The notes: generated by a model from the sequence alone, not told the origin. Counted from the stretch's first letter, positions 8,897 to 18,013 are shown. The stretch is 64,000 nucleotides of DNA from M0108 sp963841065 (GCA_963841065.1 CAWJBI010000047.1:124001-188000); one strand, 5' to 3'. Numbers and translations are program-made.

Positions 8897-9829
8897 ATGA
8901 ACCTCGCCTTTATCGGCCACCATCTCTGTCAGGAGCACAAGCCCGGCGGCCACCACCCGGAGTGCCCGGAGCGGCTCTATGCCATCGCTGATCGCATGAT
9001 CGCCTCCGGCATGGAAATGCTGGTCACCCACTATGATGCCCCCGAGGTCACCCGGGAGCAGTTGCTGCGGGTCCACGACCCGGACTACGTCGATCTCATT
9101 TTCGACTCGGCGCCCCAGGTCGATGGCCAGTTGGCATGGATCGATGGCGATACCGCCATGAGCAGAGGCACCCTTCCCGCCGCCCTGCGCGCCGCCGGCG
9201 CCGCCATCATGGCCGTGGAATTGGTCATGAGCGACAAGCACCACGCCGCCTTCTGCTGCGTCCGCCCGCCGGGGCATCACGCCGAACGCAACCGTTCCAT
9301 GGGCTTCTGCTTCTTCAACAATGTCGCCGTCGGTGCCGCCCACGCCTTGGCCGAATATGGCCTCCAGCGCATTGCCATCATCGATTTCGATGTCCACCAT
9401 GGCAACGGCACCCAAAACATCTTCGAGGGCGACGAGCGGATCCTCTTTTGCTCCAGCTTCCAGCACCCCTTCTATCCGGGTCCTGGCTGGGAGACCGATG
9501 CCACCAACATTGCCAACCTGCCCTTGCCCAAGCTGACCGACGGCCCCGCCTATCGGGCGGCGGTGACGGAGCATTGGCTGCCGCGCCTCGATGCCTTCGC
9601 GCCGGAGTTGATCATGATCTCCGCCGGCTTCGACGGCCATGCCGAGGACGACATGGCCCATTTCAACCTCCATACCTCCGACTTTGGCTGGATTACCCGC
9701 AAACTCCATGACCTGGCGGGCAAGCACGCCCACGAGCGCATCGTCTCCTGCCTGGAGGGCGGCTACGAACTGAACGCCCTGGGCCGCTGCGTCAGCACCC
9801 ATGTCGATGAACTGATCGGCCATGCCTAG
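8897..9829 (+). CDS. Histone deacetylase family protein (AcuC/HDAC-like)
   Basis: A 310-aa class II-like HDAC-fold enzyme, predicted to remove acetyl groups from lysines or polyamines by zinc hydrolysis. Diagnostic motifs are RPPGHHAE (123-130; general-base His pair), DFDVHHGNGT (Asp165 and His167 as zinc ligands) and SAGFDGH (third ligand). The GGGAGAG box lies about 10 nt before the ATG. The gene is divergent from the Pat-type acetyltransferase across 216 bp. Such a pair recalls the Bacillus acuA/acuC arrangement and suggests reversible acetylation of metabolic enzymes. The substrate cannot be read from the sequence. Confidence 0.92.
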   Translation: MNLAFIGHHLCQEHKPGGHHPECPERLYAIADRMIASGMEMLVTHYDAPEVTREQLLRVHDPDYVDLIFDSAPQVDGQLAWIDGDTAMSRGTLPAALRAAGAAIMAVELVMSDKHHAAFCCVRPPGHHAERNRSMGFCFFNNVAVGAAHALAEYGLQRIAIIDFDVHHGNGTQNIFEGDERILFCSSFQHPFYPGPGWETDATNIANLPLPKLTDGPAYRAAVTEHWLPRLDAFAPELIMISAGFDGHAEDDMAHFNLHTSDFGWITRKLHDLAGKHAHERIVSCLEGGYELNALGRCVSTHVDELIGHA

Positions 9830-9842
9830 GCGGACAAGCTGG

Positions 9843-9874
9843 CCAGGACGCCCGCCCCTGGCGGGCCGTCCTGG
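9843..9874. terminator. Long GC-rich hairpin after the deacetylase gene
   Basis: CCAGGACG-CCCGCC (9843-9856) pairs with GGCGGG-C-CGTCCTGG (9860-9874) around a 3-nt loop, 14 bp with one bulge. It lies 13 bp after the stop codon. No T run follows, so it may act as a barrier or a rho-assisted terminator. Confidence 0.55.
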
Positions 9875-9884
9875 GAGCGAGTCG

Positions 9885-9912
9885 CCCAAGTGCCGGCGCG
9901 CCGGTACTTGGG
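9885..9912. repeat. 28-bp near-perfect palindrome
   Basis: CCCAAGTGCCGGCG (9885-9898) is the reverse complement of the adjoining CGCCGGTACTTGGG apart from one mismatch, with no loop. It stands 10 bp after the previous hairpin and 47 bp before mepA. It could be a cruciform or a protein-binding operator; the spacing from mepA would allow an operator role. Confidence 0.5.
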
Positions 9913-9959
9913 TCCCCCGGTCAAAGACCCAACGTCCCCTGGAATCCCTTTATCCTAGA

Positions 9960-10820
9960 ATGAAATTGTCACCCTTTGTTGTTACCGCTGGCGTACGCCT
10001 GGCCTTGGTCCTGGCCCTCGCCCCCGCCGCCCAGGCCAGTCCCTGGGCAGCGGTCCGGGCCGTCTCGCCCGGCCCCCCCGCAGCCATCGGAGAAGCCGCC
10101 AATGGTTGTCTGGCCGGAGCGGCCTCCCTACCGGTCCAGGGCGAGGGTTTTGTCCAGATTCGCCGCGAGCGCCTGCGCCATTTCGGCCACCCCGTCACCC
10201 TGGCCTTCGTCATGGATCTGGGTGCGGATCAGGCCCAGCGCACCGGCCGCTATGTCATGATCGGCGACCTCTCCCAACCGCGCGGCGGTCTCATGTCCTC
10301 CTCCCATCGCAGCCACCAGAATGGCCTGGATCTGGATATCTGGTTCCAGTTCGCCGACTCCCCCAGCCAGGCCCAGCGCGCCTATCCGGAGTCGCGGAGT
10401 CCGCCCTCCATGGTCAGGGCCGATGGTCTGGCAGTGAATGGCTTCTGGGGTCAGGACCAGCGGCTGCTGCTCAAGCACGCCGCCGAGGATGCCCGCGTCG
10501 AGCGCATCTTCGTCAACCCCGCCATCAAGCAGGCCCTGTGCGAGAGCGAGACCGGGGATCGCTACTGGCTGCGCAAGCTGCGCCCCTGGCGGGGTCATGA
10601 CGCCCACTTCCACGTTCGCCTCAAGTGTCCCAAAGACAGCCCGGCCTGCGAGGCCCAGTCCCCCATCGGTGCCGGCGAGGGCTGCGGTGCCGAGCTGGCC
10701 TGGTGGTTTACCGAGGAGGCCCGCAAGCCGAAAAGAGGTGGTGGGGCCAAGCCCATCCCGCCCATGCCCGCCGCCTGCCGGGCCTTGCTGGCGCATCAGG
10801 ACCTGGCGAGCAAGCAGTAA
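9960..10820 (+). CDS. mepA: Penicillin-insensitive murein endopeptidase MepA
   Basis: A 286-aa periplasmic LAS-family zinc metallopeptidase that cuts the D-Ala-meso-DAP cross-link in peptidoglycan. The start at 9960 gives a proper signal peptide (VVTAGVRLALVLALAPAAQA). The zinc site is SSHRSHQNGLDLDIW (His119 and Asp126 match the H-x6-D pair of E. coli MepA) plus RGHDAHFHVRLKCP near the C-terminus. The conserved cysteines of the family (C50, C-rich end) are present. It is a single-gene unit preceded by two strong hairpins. Confidence 0.93.
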   Translation: MKLSPFVVTAGVRLALVLALAPAAQASPWAAVRAVSPGPPAAIGEAANGCLAGAASLPVQGEGFVQIRRERLRHFGHPVTLAFVMDLGADQAQRTGRYVMIGDLSQPRGGLMSSSHRSHQNGLDLDIWFQFADSPSQAQRAYPESRSPPSMVRADGLAVNGFWGQDQRLLLKHAAEDARVERIFVNPAIKQALCESETGDRYWLRKLRPWRGHDAHFHVRLKCPKDSPACEAQSPIGAGEGCGAELAWWFTEEARKPKRGGGAKPIPPMPAACRALLAHQDLASKQ

Positions 10821-10931
10821 CGCCTGGGGCGTGGCCCCCTTTCCCCGGCGCCGGCAGCCGAATAGCCCTAGCGCCCGCTGGTTGCGGGCCGCCGCGAACC
10901 CCTTGCACAGAATACATAAGGAAACAGCATC

Positions 10932-12054
10932 ATGACCCAACGCGCCCTCATCACCGGCATCACCGGCCAGGACGGTTCCTACCTGGCGGAATTCCTGCTG
11001 GAGAAGGGCTATGAGGTCCACGGCATCAAGCGCCGGGCCTCCTCCTTCAACACCCAGCGGGTGGATCATCTCTACGTCGACCCCCACTGCGACCAGCCCG
11101 CGCTTCCGCCTCCACTACGGCGATCTGACCGACTCCTCGAATCTCACCCGCATCCTGCGCGAGGTGAAGCCCGACGAGGTCTATAACCTCGGCGCCCAGA
11201 GCCATGTCGCGGTGAGTTTCGAGTCCCCGGAATACACCGCCGACGTCGACGCCATGGGCACCTTGCGCCTGCTGGAGGCTATCCGCTTTCTGGGTCTGGA
11301 AAAAAAGACCCGCTTCTACCAGGCCTCCACCTCCGAGCTGTACGGCCTGGTCCAGGAAGTCCCCCAGCGCGAGACCACCCCTTTCTACCCGCGCAGCCCC
11401 TACGCCGTCGCCAAGCTCTACGCCTACTGGATCACCGTCAACTACCGCGAGGCCTACGGCCTCTACGCCTGCAACGGCATCCTCTTCAACCACGAGAGTC
11501 CCCGCCGCGGCGAGACCTTCGTCACCCGCAAGATCACCCGCGGCCTGGCCAATATCGCCCAGGGCCTGGAGCGTTGCCTCTATCTGGGCAACATGAACGC
11601 CCTGCGCGACTGGGGCCACGCCAAGGACTATGTGCGCATGCAGTGGCTGATGCTCCAGCAGGACCAGCCCGAGGACTTCGTCATCGCCACCGGCGTCCAG
11701 CATACGGTGCGCGACTTCGTGCGCTGGTCGGCCGCGGAACTGGGGCTCACCCTGCGTTTTGAAGGCCAGGGCCTGGACGAGCACGCCATCGTCGACCGTA
11801 TCGAGGGTGACCAGGCCCCGGCCTTGAAGCCCGGCGACAGCATCGTGCGCGTCGATCCGCGCTACTTCCGCCCCACCGAGGTGGAGACCCTCCTCGGCGA
11901 CCCCACCAAGGCCAAGGAACGCCTCGGCTGGGTGCCCGAGATCACCGTCCGGGACCTGTGCGCCGAGATGGTTGCCCAGGACCTCAAGATCGCCCGTCGC
12001 CACGCCTTCCTCAAGGCCCATGGCCACGATGCGCCCATTTCGGTGGAGGATTGA
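10932..12054 (+). CDS. gmd: GDP-mannose 4,6-dehydratase (apparent frameshift)
   Basis: An extended short-chain dehydrogenase of about 373 aa that converts GDP-mannose to GDP-4-keto-6-deoxymannose. GITGQDGSYLAE is the NADP-binding loop, STSELYG and SPYAVAKLYAYW (catalytic Tyr and Lys) form the active site, and RRGETFVTRKI is the GDP-binding stretch. The first 52 residues read in frame 3 and the rest in frame 1; one extra base in CCCG at 11097-11100 breaks DPHCDQ from RFRLHYGD. The start has AAGGAA 8 nt upstream. It forms a two-gene unit with fcl, 4 bp downstream, supplying GDP-L-fucose or GDP-rhamnose-type sugars for surface glycans. Confidence 0.93.
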
Positions 12055-12058
12055 CCCC

Positions 12059-13033
12059 ATGCCCCGTGACCTGGACCAGACCCTCTACATCGCCGGCCAT
12101 CGCGGCATGGTCGGCTCTGCCCTGGTCCGCCGCTTGGGCGCCCTAGGCTACCGTAACCTCCTCACCGCCAGCCATGCCCAGCTCGACCTCCTCGACCAGG
12201 CCGCGGTCAACCGCTTCTTCGCCGACCAACCCATCGACCAGGTCTATCTGGCCGCCGCCCGGGTCGGCGGCATCCACGCCAACAACACCTACCCGGCCGA
12301 CTTCATCTACCAGAACCTGATGATCGAGGCCAACCTCATCCAGGCCGCCCATGCCCAGGGCGTCCAGAAGCTGCTCTTCCTCGGCTCCTCCTGCATCTAT
12401 CCCCAGCTCGCCCCCCAGCCCATGGCCGAGGCCGCCCTCCTCACCGGCACCCTGGAGCCCACCAACGAGCCCTACGCCATCGCCAAGATCGCCGGGATCA
12501 AGTTGTGCGAGAGCTACAACCGCCAGCATGGCCGCGACTACCGCAGCGTCATGCCCACCAATCTCTATGGCCCCGGGGACAACTATCACCCGGAGAATTC
12601 CCACGTCATCCCCGCCCTGCTGCGGCGCTTCCACGAGGCCGTGCAAACCGGCGCCGACCAGGTGACCATCTGGGGCAGCGGCACCCCGCGGCGGGAATTC
12701 CTCCACGTCGATGACATGGCCGCCGCTTGCGTCCATGTCATGGAACTGGAGCCGGCAAGCTACCAAGCCCACACCTGGCCCATGCTGTCCCACATCAATG
12801 TCGGCAGCGGCACGGACGTGACCATCCGCGAACTGGCTGAGACCATCGCCCGCGTCACCGGCTTCCAAGGGCGGCTGGACTTCGACCCCAGCAAGCCGGA
12901 CGGCACCCCACGCAAGCTGCTGGACGTGGCGCGCCTCAAGGCTCTGGGCTGGGAGGCCTCGATTGGGCTTGAGGAGGGGCTGCGGGATGCTTATGCCTGG
13001 TACCAGGGGCATGCCGCCCTGGGGACGGCTTAA
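12059..13033 (+). CDS. fcl: GDP-L-fucose synthase
   Basis: A 324-aa epimerase-reductase that turns the Gmd product into GDP-L-fucose using NADPH. IAGHRGMVGSALVR is the Rossmann loop, the catalytic triad is visible in GSSCIYP and EPYAIAKIAG (Tyr, Lys), and EFLHVDDMA closes the substrate pocket. I place the start at 12059, 4 bp after the gmd stop, because the Rossmann motif begins there; a longer upstream frame overlaps gmd. It belongs to the gmd-fcl operon. No glycosyltransferase gene is beside it, so the fucose acceptor is unknown. Confidence 0.93.
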   Translation: MPRDLDQTLYIAGHRGMVGSALVRRLGALGYRNLLTASHAQLDLLDQAAVNRFFADQPIDQVYLAAARVGGIHANNTYPADFIYQNLMIEANLIQAAHAQGVQKLLFLGSSCIYPQLAPQPMAEAALLTGTLEPTNEPYAIAKIAGIKLCESYNRQHGRDYRSVMPTNLYGPGDNYHPENSHVIPALLRRFHEAVQTGADQVTIWGSGTPRREFLHVDDMAAACVHVMELEPASYQAHTWPMLSHINVGSGTDVTIRELAETIARVTGFQGRLDFDPSKPDGTPRKLLDVARLKALGWEASIGLEEGLRDAYAWYQGHAALGTA

Positions 13034-13161
13034 ATAGTGACTGGTTTGAATCCCCCCGAGGTGCGGTTGGTCGTTGAGACGTCAAGGTTCGCGGTCGAGG
13101 TTGCACCCAATAGGATCAAGACAGGCTCCCCGACCCCGATACGAAACCCAGGCAGATTCCG

Positions 13162-15186
13162 ATGTCCCGTCTTGCTATGACCAGGCCTAACGCTTTATTT
13201 ATACTGTTTATTTCTGCCTTTACGGTATCGCCCACCTCCCTGGGACAGGATGCCGACCGCGCGGCCTTCCTTCGGGCCGAGCGGGCGCTGAAGAATGGGG
13301 ACCGCCCCGCCTTCGAGGCCCTGCGGGACGAACTCCGGGACTATCCGCTTTTTCCTTACCTGCGTTTTGCCGAGCTGGGTGATCTCCAGGCGGCGCCGGA
13401 TGCCGCCATCGAGACCTTCCTGGCCGAGTTCCCGGATACCCCCCTGGCGGAGCGTCTGCGCGCCGCCTATGTCAAGCGCCTCGCCCAAGCCGGGCGCTGG
13501 GGTGATCTGGCGCGGATCTACCGGGAGGATGGTGACTCGGTGGAGCGGCGTTGCCTGTATCTGCGCGCCCTGATTGAGACGGGGGCGGGGGACCAGGCCC
13601 TCGTCGCCGCACGACTGGAGCCCCTCTGGCTGAAGCCAAGCCCCCAGCCGGCGGCCTGCGATCCCCTGTTCGGGGCCTGGCGGGCCCGGGGCGGGCTGAG
13701 CGGGGAGTTGGTCTGGGGGCGGATCCGGCTGGCCCTGGAGGCCGGGGAGCTGGAACTGGCCCGCCACCTGGGCACCTGGCTGCCGACGTCGGAGCGGTCT
13801 TGGCTCGATTACGGGTTGGAGGTTCTGGCTCGCCCGGCCTTGGTGCTGGAACCCCTGCCGGAACCGGCACGGGCGGACGGCCAGGCCAGCACCCCACCGA
13901 GCGCCCGGGCCAATGCCCAGAACAGGGCCCGGCCCAGCGCCCCAGCGGGCGCCGACCCGGTCCCATCCCCCTTGGCGGCGGCGATCCTGGCGATGGGCAT
14001 CGTCAAACTCGCCGGGGTTCAGCCCGAGCAAGCCGCCGCCGCCCTGGAGTCCAGGCGTGCCGCCCTGGAGCCGGACCCCTTCGCCTGGGACCGCGCCCAT
14101 GCGGCGGTGGGCCAGGCCCTCACCCCGGTCGATGGCCCGCGGGGGCTGGCGCTGTGGGACCGGATGGCGGCGCATGACAACAACCTGGAGGCCCAGGAGC
14201 GGCGCCTGCGGGCAGCCATTAGCCAGCGGGATTGGGCGCGGGTGGCGGAGTGGGTGCGGCGCATGCCCGACCAGATGGAGAAGCGTGATCGCTGGCTCTA
14301 CTGGCAGGGGCGCGCCGAGGCCGCCTTGGGTCGGGACGCGGCGGCGCGGGAGAGCTTCGCGGCCGCGGCTGGCCAACGCAGCCTCTGGGGCCTGCTGGCG
14401 GCGGACCGGCTCGAGCTCCCCTATCCCCTGGAGTCACGCCCGGTACCCGCCGAGCCCGAGCGCCTCCGCCGCCTCGCCACCGCGCCTGCCCTGGAGCGGA
14501 TTCGTGAACTCCAGCGCCTGGGCCGGGACGCGGACATGCGCCGGGAGTGGCGCACCCTGACCCGCGACCTGGATGCCCCCGACCTGCGGGCCGCCGCCTC
14601 CCTGGCCGCTGGGCTGGGTTGGCATGACCAGGCGATTTTTACCCTGGCCCGCACCGACTACTGGGACGACCTCGAACTGCGCTTTCCCCTCGCCTATCGC
14701 GACTTGGTGGCGGACCAGGCCTGGCAGACGGGGCTACCCGAGGACTGGATCTATGGCGTCATCCGTCAGGAGAGCGTCTTCAATCCCACGGTCGCCTCCC
14801 AGGCCGGGGCCCTGGGGCTGATGCAACTCATGCCCGGTACCGCCCAGGAACTGGCGGTCGCGACCGGTGAGCCGGCGCCGGGGCGCGGCGCCATCCTGGA
14901 ACCGGAACGCAACATCAATCTGGGGAGCACTTATCTCGCGCGGATGCGGGACCGCTTCGGCCACCCGGCCCTGGCCACCGCCGCCTATAACGCCGGGCCC
15001 CACCGGGTGGCCCGCTGGCTCCCCGAGGCCTGCACCGAGGCGGACCTCTGGATTGTCGCCATTCCCTTCGCCGAGACCCGGGGTTATGTCGAGCGGGTCC
15101 TGGCCTACCGCATCATCTACCGGGCCCGTCTGGGGCTGGAGCCGCTGCGCCTGTCCGAGCTCTTGCCGCCAATACCGGGGGGCTGA
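13162..15186 (+). CDS. slt: Soluble lytic murein transglycosylase (Slt70-like)
   Basis: A 674-aa periplasmic enzyme that cleaves the MurNAc-GlcNAc bond to form anhydro-muropeptides. The N-terminus has a signal-like segment (ALFILFISAFTVSP). Residues 30-480 form the alpha-superhelical U domain, with a Pro/Ala-rich insertion around 235-275. The C-terminal goose-lysozyme-like domain carries the catalytic Glu537 in IRQESVF, then GALGLMQLMPGTA and TAAYNAGPHRVARW. It is a single gene and converges with the oxygenase gene on the other strand. Confidence 0.93.
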   Translation: MSRLAMTRPNALFILFISAFTVSPTSLGQDADRAAFLRAERALKNGDRPAFEALRDELRDYPLFPYLRFAELGDLQAAPDAAIETFLAEFPDTPLAERLRAAYVKRLAQAGRWGDLARIYREDGDSVERRCLYLRALIETGAGDQALVAARLEPLWLKPSPQPAACDPLFGAWRARGGLSGELVWGRIRLALEAGELELARHLGTWLPTSERSWLDYGLEVLARPALVLEPLPEPARADGQASTPPSARANAQNRARPSAPAGADPVPSPLAAAILAMGIVKLAGVQPEQAAAALESRRAALEPDPFAWDRAHAAVGQALTPVDGPRGLALWDRMAAHDNNLEAQERRLRAAISQRDWARVAEWVRRMPDQMEKRDRWLYWQGRAEAALGRDAAARESFAAAAGQRSLWGLLAADRLELPYPLESRPVPAEPERLRRLATAPALERIRELQRLGRDADMRREWRTLTRDLDAPDLRAAASLAAGLGWHDQAIFTLARTDYWDDLELRFPLAYRDLVADQAWQTGLPEDWIYGVIRQESVFNPTVASQAGALGLMQLMPGTAQELAVATGEPAPGRGAILEPERNINLGSTYLARMRDRFGHPALATAAYNAGPHRVARWLPEACTEADLWIVAIPFAETRGYVERVLAYRIIYRARLGLEPLRLSELLPPIPGG

Positions 15187-15261
15187 ACCGGACGGGACAG
15201 CACCGCCACTGCCCGAGTCTCGCGCTACCCCGCTGCCGTCCGCCGGGGACGGCCACCTGCC

Positions 15262-15871
15262 TTACGCGAAGACCACCCAGGTGGTGGCAATGTATTTCAC
15301 CCCCGCCTCCAGGCGAGCGGCACGGTGTTCGTGGGTCCAGAAGGGAGGGAAGAGGACCAGGGTGCCGCGCTCGGGGCCTGATGCTGACCTCCTGGTAGGC
15401 GAACTGGGTCTCGCCGCCGGGGCCGGGCACCTCATTGAGATACCAGAGGGCGACGAGTTGGCGCTGGCTGAATTCGTGGCTGCCTCCGTCGATGTGCCAG
15501 TGATAGTACTCCCCCGCCTGATAACGCTGGACCTGATAGCCCATGTCCTTGAAGGGCCCCTTGAAATAGGGATAGGTCTCGCGAAACTCCCGCAGGGCGG
15601 CGGCCAGGGAGCGGAAGAACATCTGGTCCACATCCTGCCAGTCCTCCTTGTCGCTCACCACCAGATCCGTCGTGGCCTTGATGGCCAGATCCTTGGCCTG
15701 AACCTGGCCGATGCGCCCCTCGTGCTGCTGCTCCGGGTGGGCCTCGAAACGGGCGATCACCTCATCGCAGAAGCTCGGCGGCAGGGCGTTGGGGCGGGCG
15801 AAGATGAAGCTCCCCGGTTTGACCTCGCGGATGCTCGGCAGGGGGATGATGTCGCGGTCGATGGGGGTCAT
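15262..15871 (-). CDS. 2-oxoglutarate-Fe(II) oxygenase (prolyl-4-hydroxylase fold); apparent frameshift
   Basis: About 202 aa of the P4H-alpha-like 2OG-Fe(II) dioxygenase family. Iron ligands are visible: YHWHIDGG (His and Asp) and a distal His in FPPFWTHEHRA, with a C-terminal ATTWVVFA strand. The first 168 residues and the last 34 are in different frames; an extra G in the GGGG run at 15373-15376 (+ strand) separates SIRP from ERGTLVLF. The reading frame that continues past the break without a stop has no family similarity. The substrate is unknown. It lies 67 bp downstream of ruvA on the same strand, in the place where ruvB is often found. Confidence 0.82.
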
Positions 15872-15938
15872 GGCAGAGGCTTCCAGAGGTGGGGTGGGAA
15901 TCCGGAGGGTCCCGGTGGGGCAGTCTGGGGGTCAGGCT

Positions 15939-16538
15939 TCATGCCACCCCCCTCAGCGCGGCGCGGATGATCTCCTCGGAGGTCTTGGCACCGTCATCGG
16001 CGGCGCGGGCCATGCGGTTGGCGTCCAAGGGCCGGTAGCCCAGGGCGATCAGGGCCGCGATGGCGTCGCTCAGGGGGGCGGCCTCCGCCGGGGCCCGCGA
16101 GGGGACCGCGGAGGTCGCGGGGAGTCCCGCCGCGAGGGCGCCGACGCGGTCGCGCATCTCGATCACCAGGCGCTCGGCGGTCTTTTTGCCGATGCCGGGC
16201 AGGCGCATCAGGGCGGTGTGGTCCTCCTGTTCGACGCATTGGGCGAAGCGGCGGGCATCCATTCCGGACAGGATGGCCAGGGCCATGCGCGCCCCGACGC
16301 CGGTCACCTTGAGGAGGTCGCGGAAGAGGGCGCGGTCGGCCTCGCGCAGAAAGCCATAGAGGGTGTGGGCGTCCTCGCGCACCGCCAGGTGGGTCACCAG
16401 GGTGACGGTCGCGCCCACCGCGGGCAGGTCGTAGAAGGTGGACATGGGGGCCTCCAGCTCGTAGCCGACCCCGTTGACATCCAGGAGCAGCCAGGGGGGC
16501 CGCTTGTCGATGATGTCGCCGCGCAGGCGTCCGATCAT
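15939..16538 (-). CDS. ruvA: Holliday junction branch migration protein RuvA
   Basis: A 199-aa protein that binds four-way junctions as a tetramer and recruits the RuvB motor. MIGRLRGDIIDK starts the OB domain, the two helix-hairpin-helix motifs are at LLKVTGVGARMA and LMRLPGIGKKTAERL, and the C-terminal RuvB-binding three-helix domain ends EEIIRAALRGVA. Its start overlaps the ruvC stop (ATGA). No ruvB follows. Confidence 0.96.
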   Translation of the reverse strand: MIGRLRGDIIDKRPPWLLLDVNGVGYELEAPMSTFYDLPAVGATVTLVTHLAVREDAHTLYGFLREADRALFRDLLKVTGVGARMALAILSGMDARRFAQCVEQEDHTALMRLPGIGKKTAERLVIEMRDRVGALAAGLPATSAVPSRAPAEAAPLSDAIAALIALGYRPLDANRMARAADDGAKTSEEIIRAALRGVA

Positions 16539-17053
16539 GGCCGAAAATCCCGCCAGGAGGCGGCGGCGCGCCGGCGCGCGGGGATGCCCATGGAGTGGGC
16601 GTGGCAGAGGGCCAGGGCCAGGGCGTCGGCCTCGTCCTCCGCTGGCAGTTCCGGGAGTGCCAGCAGGATGCGGACCATGTGCTGGACCTGGGATTTCTCC
16701 GCCCCGCCGCTGCCGACCACCGCCAGCTTGACGGACTTGGGGCTGTATTCGTGCACCTGGACGCCGGCCTTGAGTCCGGCGCAGAGCACGGCGCCGCGGG
16801 CCTGGCCCAGCTTGAGGGCGGCGGTCGGATCGCGGGCGAAGATGAGCTGTTCCACCGCCATCTCGTGGGGGGCATAATCCGCCACCACCTGGGCGACGGC
16901 GTCAAAGATGAGCCCCAGCCGGTCCGGCCAGGGCTGGTCGCCGACCCGGATGCAGCCGCTGGCGATGCGCAGGCTGTGCTGGCCGTCCGTGTCGATGACC
17001 CCGAAGCCGGTGTTGCGGGAGCCGGGGTCGATGCCCAGGATGCGATGGCGCAG
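16535..17053 (-). CDS. ruvC: Holliday junction resolvase RuvC (start codon unclear)
   Basis: A resolvase of about 172 aa. ILGIDPGSRNTGFGVID (nt 17041 downward) holds the first catalytic Asp, VEQLIFARDP the Glu and AEDEADALALALCH the last acidic pair. The only ATG in frame (16888) is internal and would delete the first active-site strand. No ATG, GTG or TTG exists in this frame between that motif and the end of yebC. I give the family-length start, a CTG at 17053. Another CTG at 17137 lies 7 nt after a GGAGG box and would add 28 residues. Either a rare start codon or a sequence error must be involved. Gene order is yebC-ruvC-ruvA. Confidence 0.88.
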   Translation of the reverse strand: MRHRILGIDPGSRNTGFGVIDTDGQHSLRIASGCIRVGDQPWPDRLGLIFDAVAQVVADYAPHEMAVEQLIFARDPTAALKLGQARGAVLCAGLKAGVQVHEYSPKSVKLAVVGSGGAEKSQVQHMVRILLALPELPAEDEADALALALCHAHSMGIPARRRAAASWRDFRP

Positions 17054-17139
17054 GGCCCGGCCGGCGGCCCGGCCCAGGATCGGTAGGGGGCTGGACGCGA
17101 CGTCCCGGGGCTGGGCCAGGGGCGAGAGGGGGGCCAGGA

Positions 17140-17892
17140 TCAGGCCTCCAGCTCGGCCAGGATGGCGTCCGGGATGTCGACGTTGGAATAGACCTCCTGG
17201 ACATCGTCCAGGTCCTCCAGGGCATCGATCATCTTGAGCAGCTTCTCCACCGTGTCGCGGTCGTCCAGGGTGGCCTGGGTCGAGGCGTTATAGGTGATAT
17301 CGCCCTCCCCCTTGGCGAAGCCGGCGGCGGTGAGGGCATCGCGCACGGCCCCGAAATCCTCGGGCGTCATGATGACATCCAGGGAGCCGTCCGCGTTGCT
17401 GACCACGTCCTCGGCGCCCGCCTCCAGGGCCGCCTCCATCAGGGCATCCTCGTCCACCCCGGGCGGGAAGCTGATCATGCCCTGCTTGGTGAAGAGATAG
17501 GCCACGGAGCCGCCGGTGCCCAGGTTGCCGCCATGCTTGGAAAAGGCATGACGCACGTCGGCGGCGGTGCGGTTGCGGTTATCGGTCATGCAATCGACCA
17601 TCACCGCCACCCCGCCGGGGCCGTAACCCTCGTAGCGGATCTCCTCGTACTGCTCGCCCTCGGTGCCCCCGGCGCCGCGCTTGATGGCGCGCTCCACCGT
17701 GTCCCGGGGCATGTTGGCGGTGAAGGCCTTATCCATGGCCAGGCGCAGGCGCGGGTTCATCCCCGGATCGGCGCCGCCCTCCCGCGCCGCCACCGTGACC
17801 TCGCGGATCAGCTTGGTCCACATCGAGCCGCGCTTCTTGTCCTGCGCCGCCTTGCGATGCTTGATATTGGCCCATTTACTATGACCGGCCAT
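17140..17892 (-). CDS. yebC: YebC/PmpR family transcriptional regulator
   Basis: A 250-aa protein of the YebC/TACO1 family, which binds DNA or acts on ribosome stalling depending on the member. The hallmark N-terminus MAGHSKWANIKHRKAAQDKK fixes the start at 17892, with GGAGAG 4 nt upstream; the longer reading (to 17943) has no support. GRGPGGVAVMVDCMTDNRNRT-like and GTGGSVAYLF motifs are present. It is the first gene of the yebC-ruvC-ruvA unit, as in many Gammaproteobacteria. Confidence 0.95.
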   Translation of the reverse strand: MAGHSKWANIKHRKAAQDKKRGSMWTKLIREVTVAAREGGADPGMNPRLRLAMDKAFTANMPRDTVERAIKRGAGGTEGEQYEEIRYEGYGPGGVAVMVDCMTDNRNRTAADVRHAFSKHGGNLGTGGSVAYLFTKQGMISFPPGVDEDALMEAALEAGAEDVVSNADGSLDVIMTPEDFGAVRDALTAAGFAKGEGDITYNASTQATLDDRDTVEKLLKMIDALEDLDDVQEVYSNVDIPDAILAELEA

Positions 17893-18013
17893 GGATCTCT
17901 CCTCCAGAATGCCTGAATGGGCGGCATTGTATACCCAACACACTGGAGTTTTCGGCTTCCCGGGCCGGGTGGTATCTGGCGGGGGCGCCGTGAATACGTC
18001 CCTGTAGGCTTGG

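Noticed and set aside
13861..13970. Possible frameshift or foreign insert in slt at the Pro/Ala-rich segment
   Set aside because: The frame stays open and family similarity resumes on both sides; it is an in-frame low-complexity insertion.
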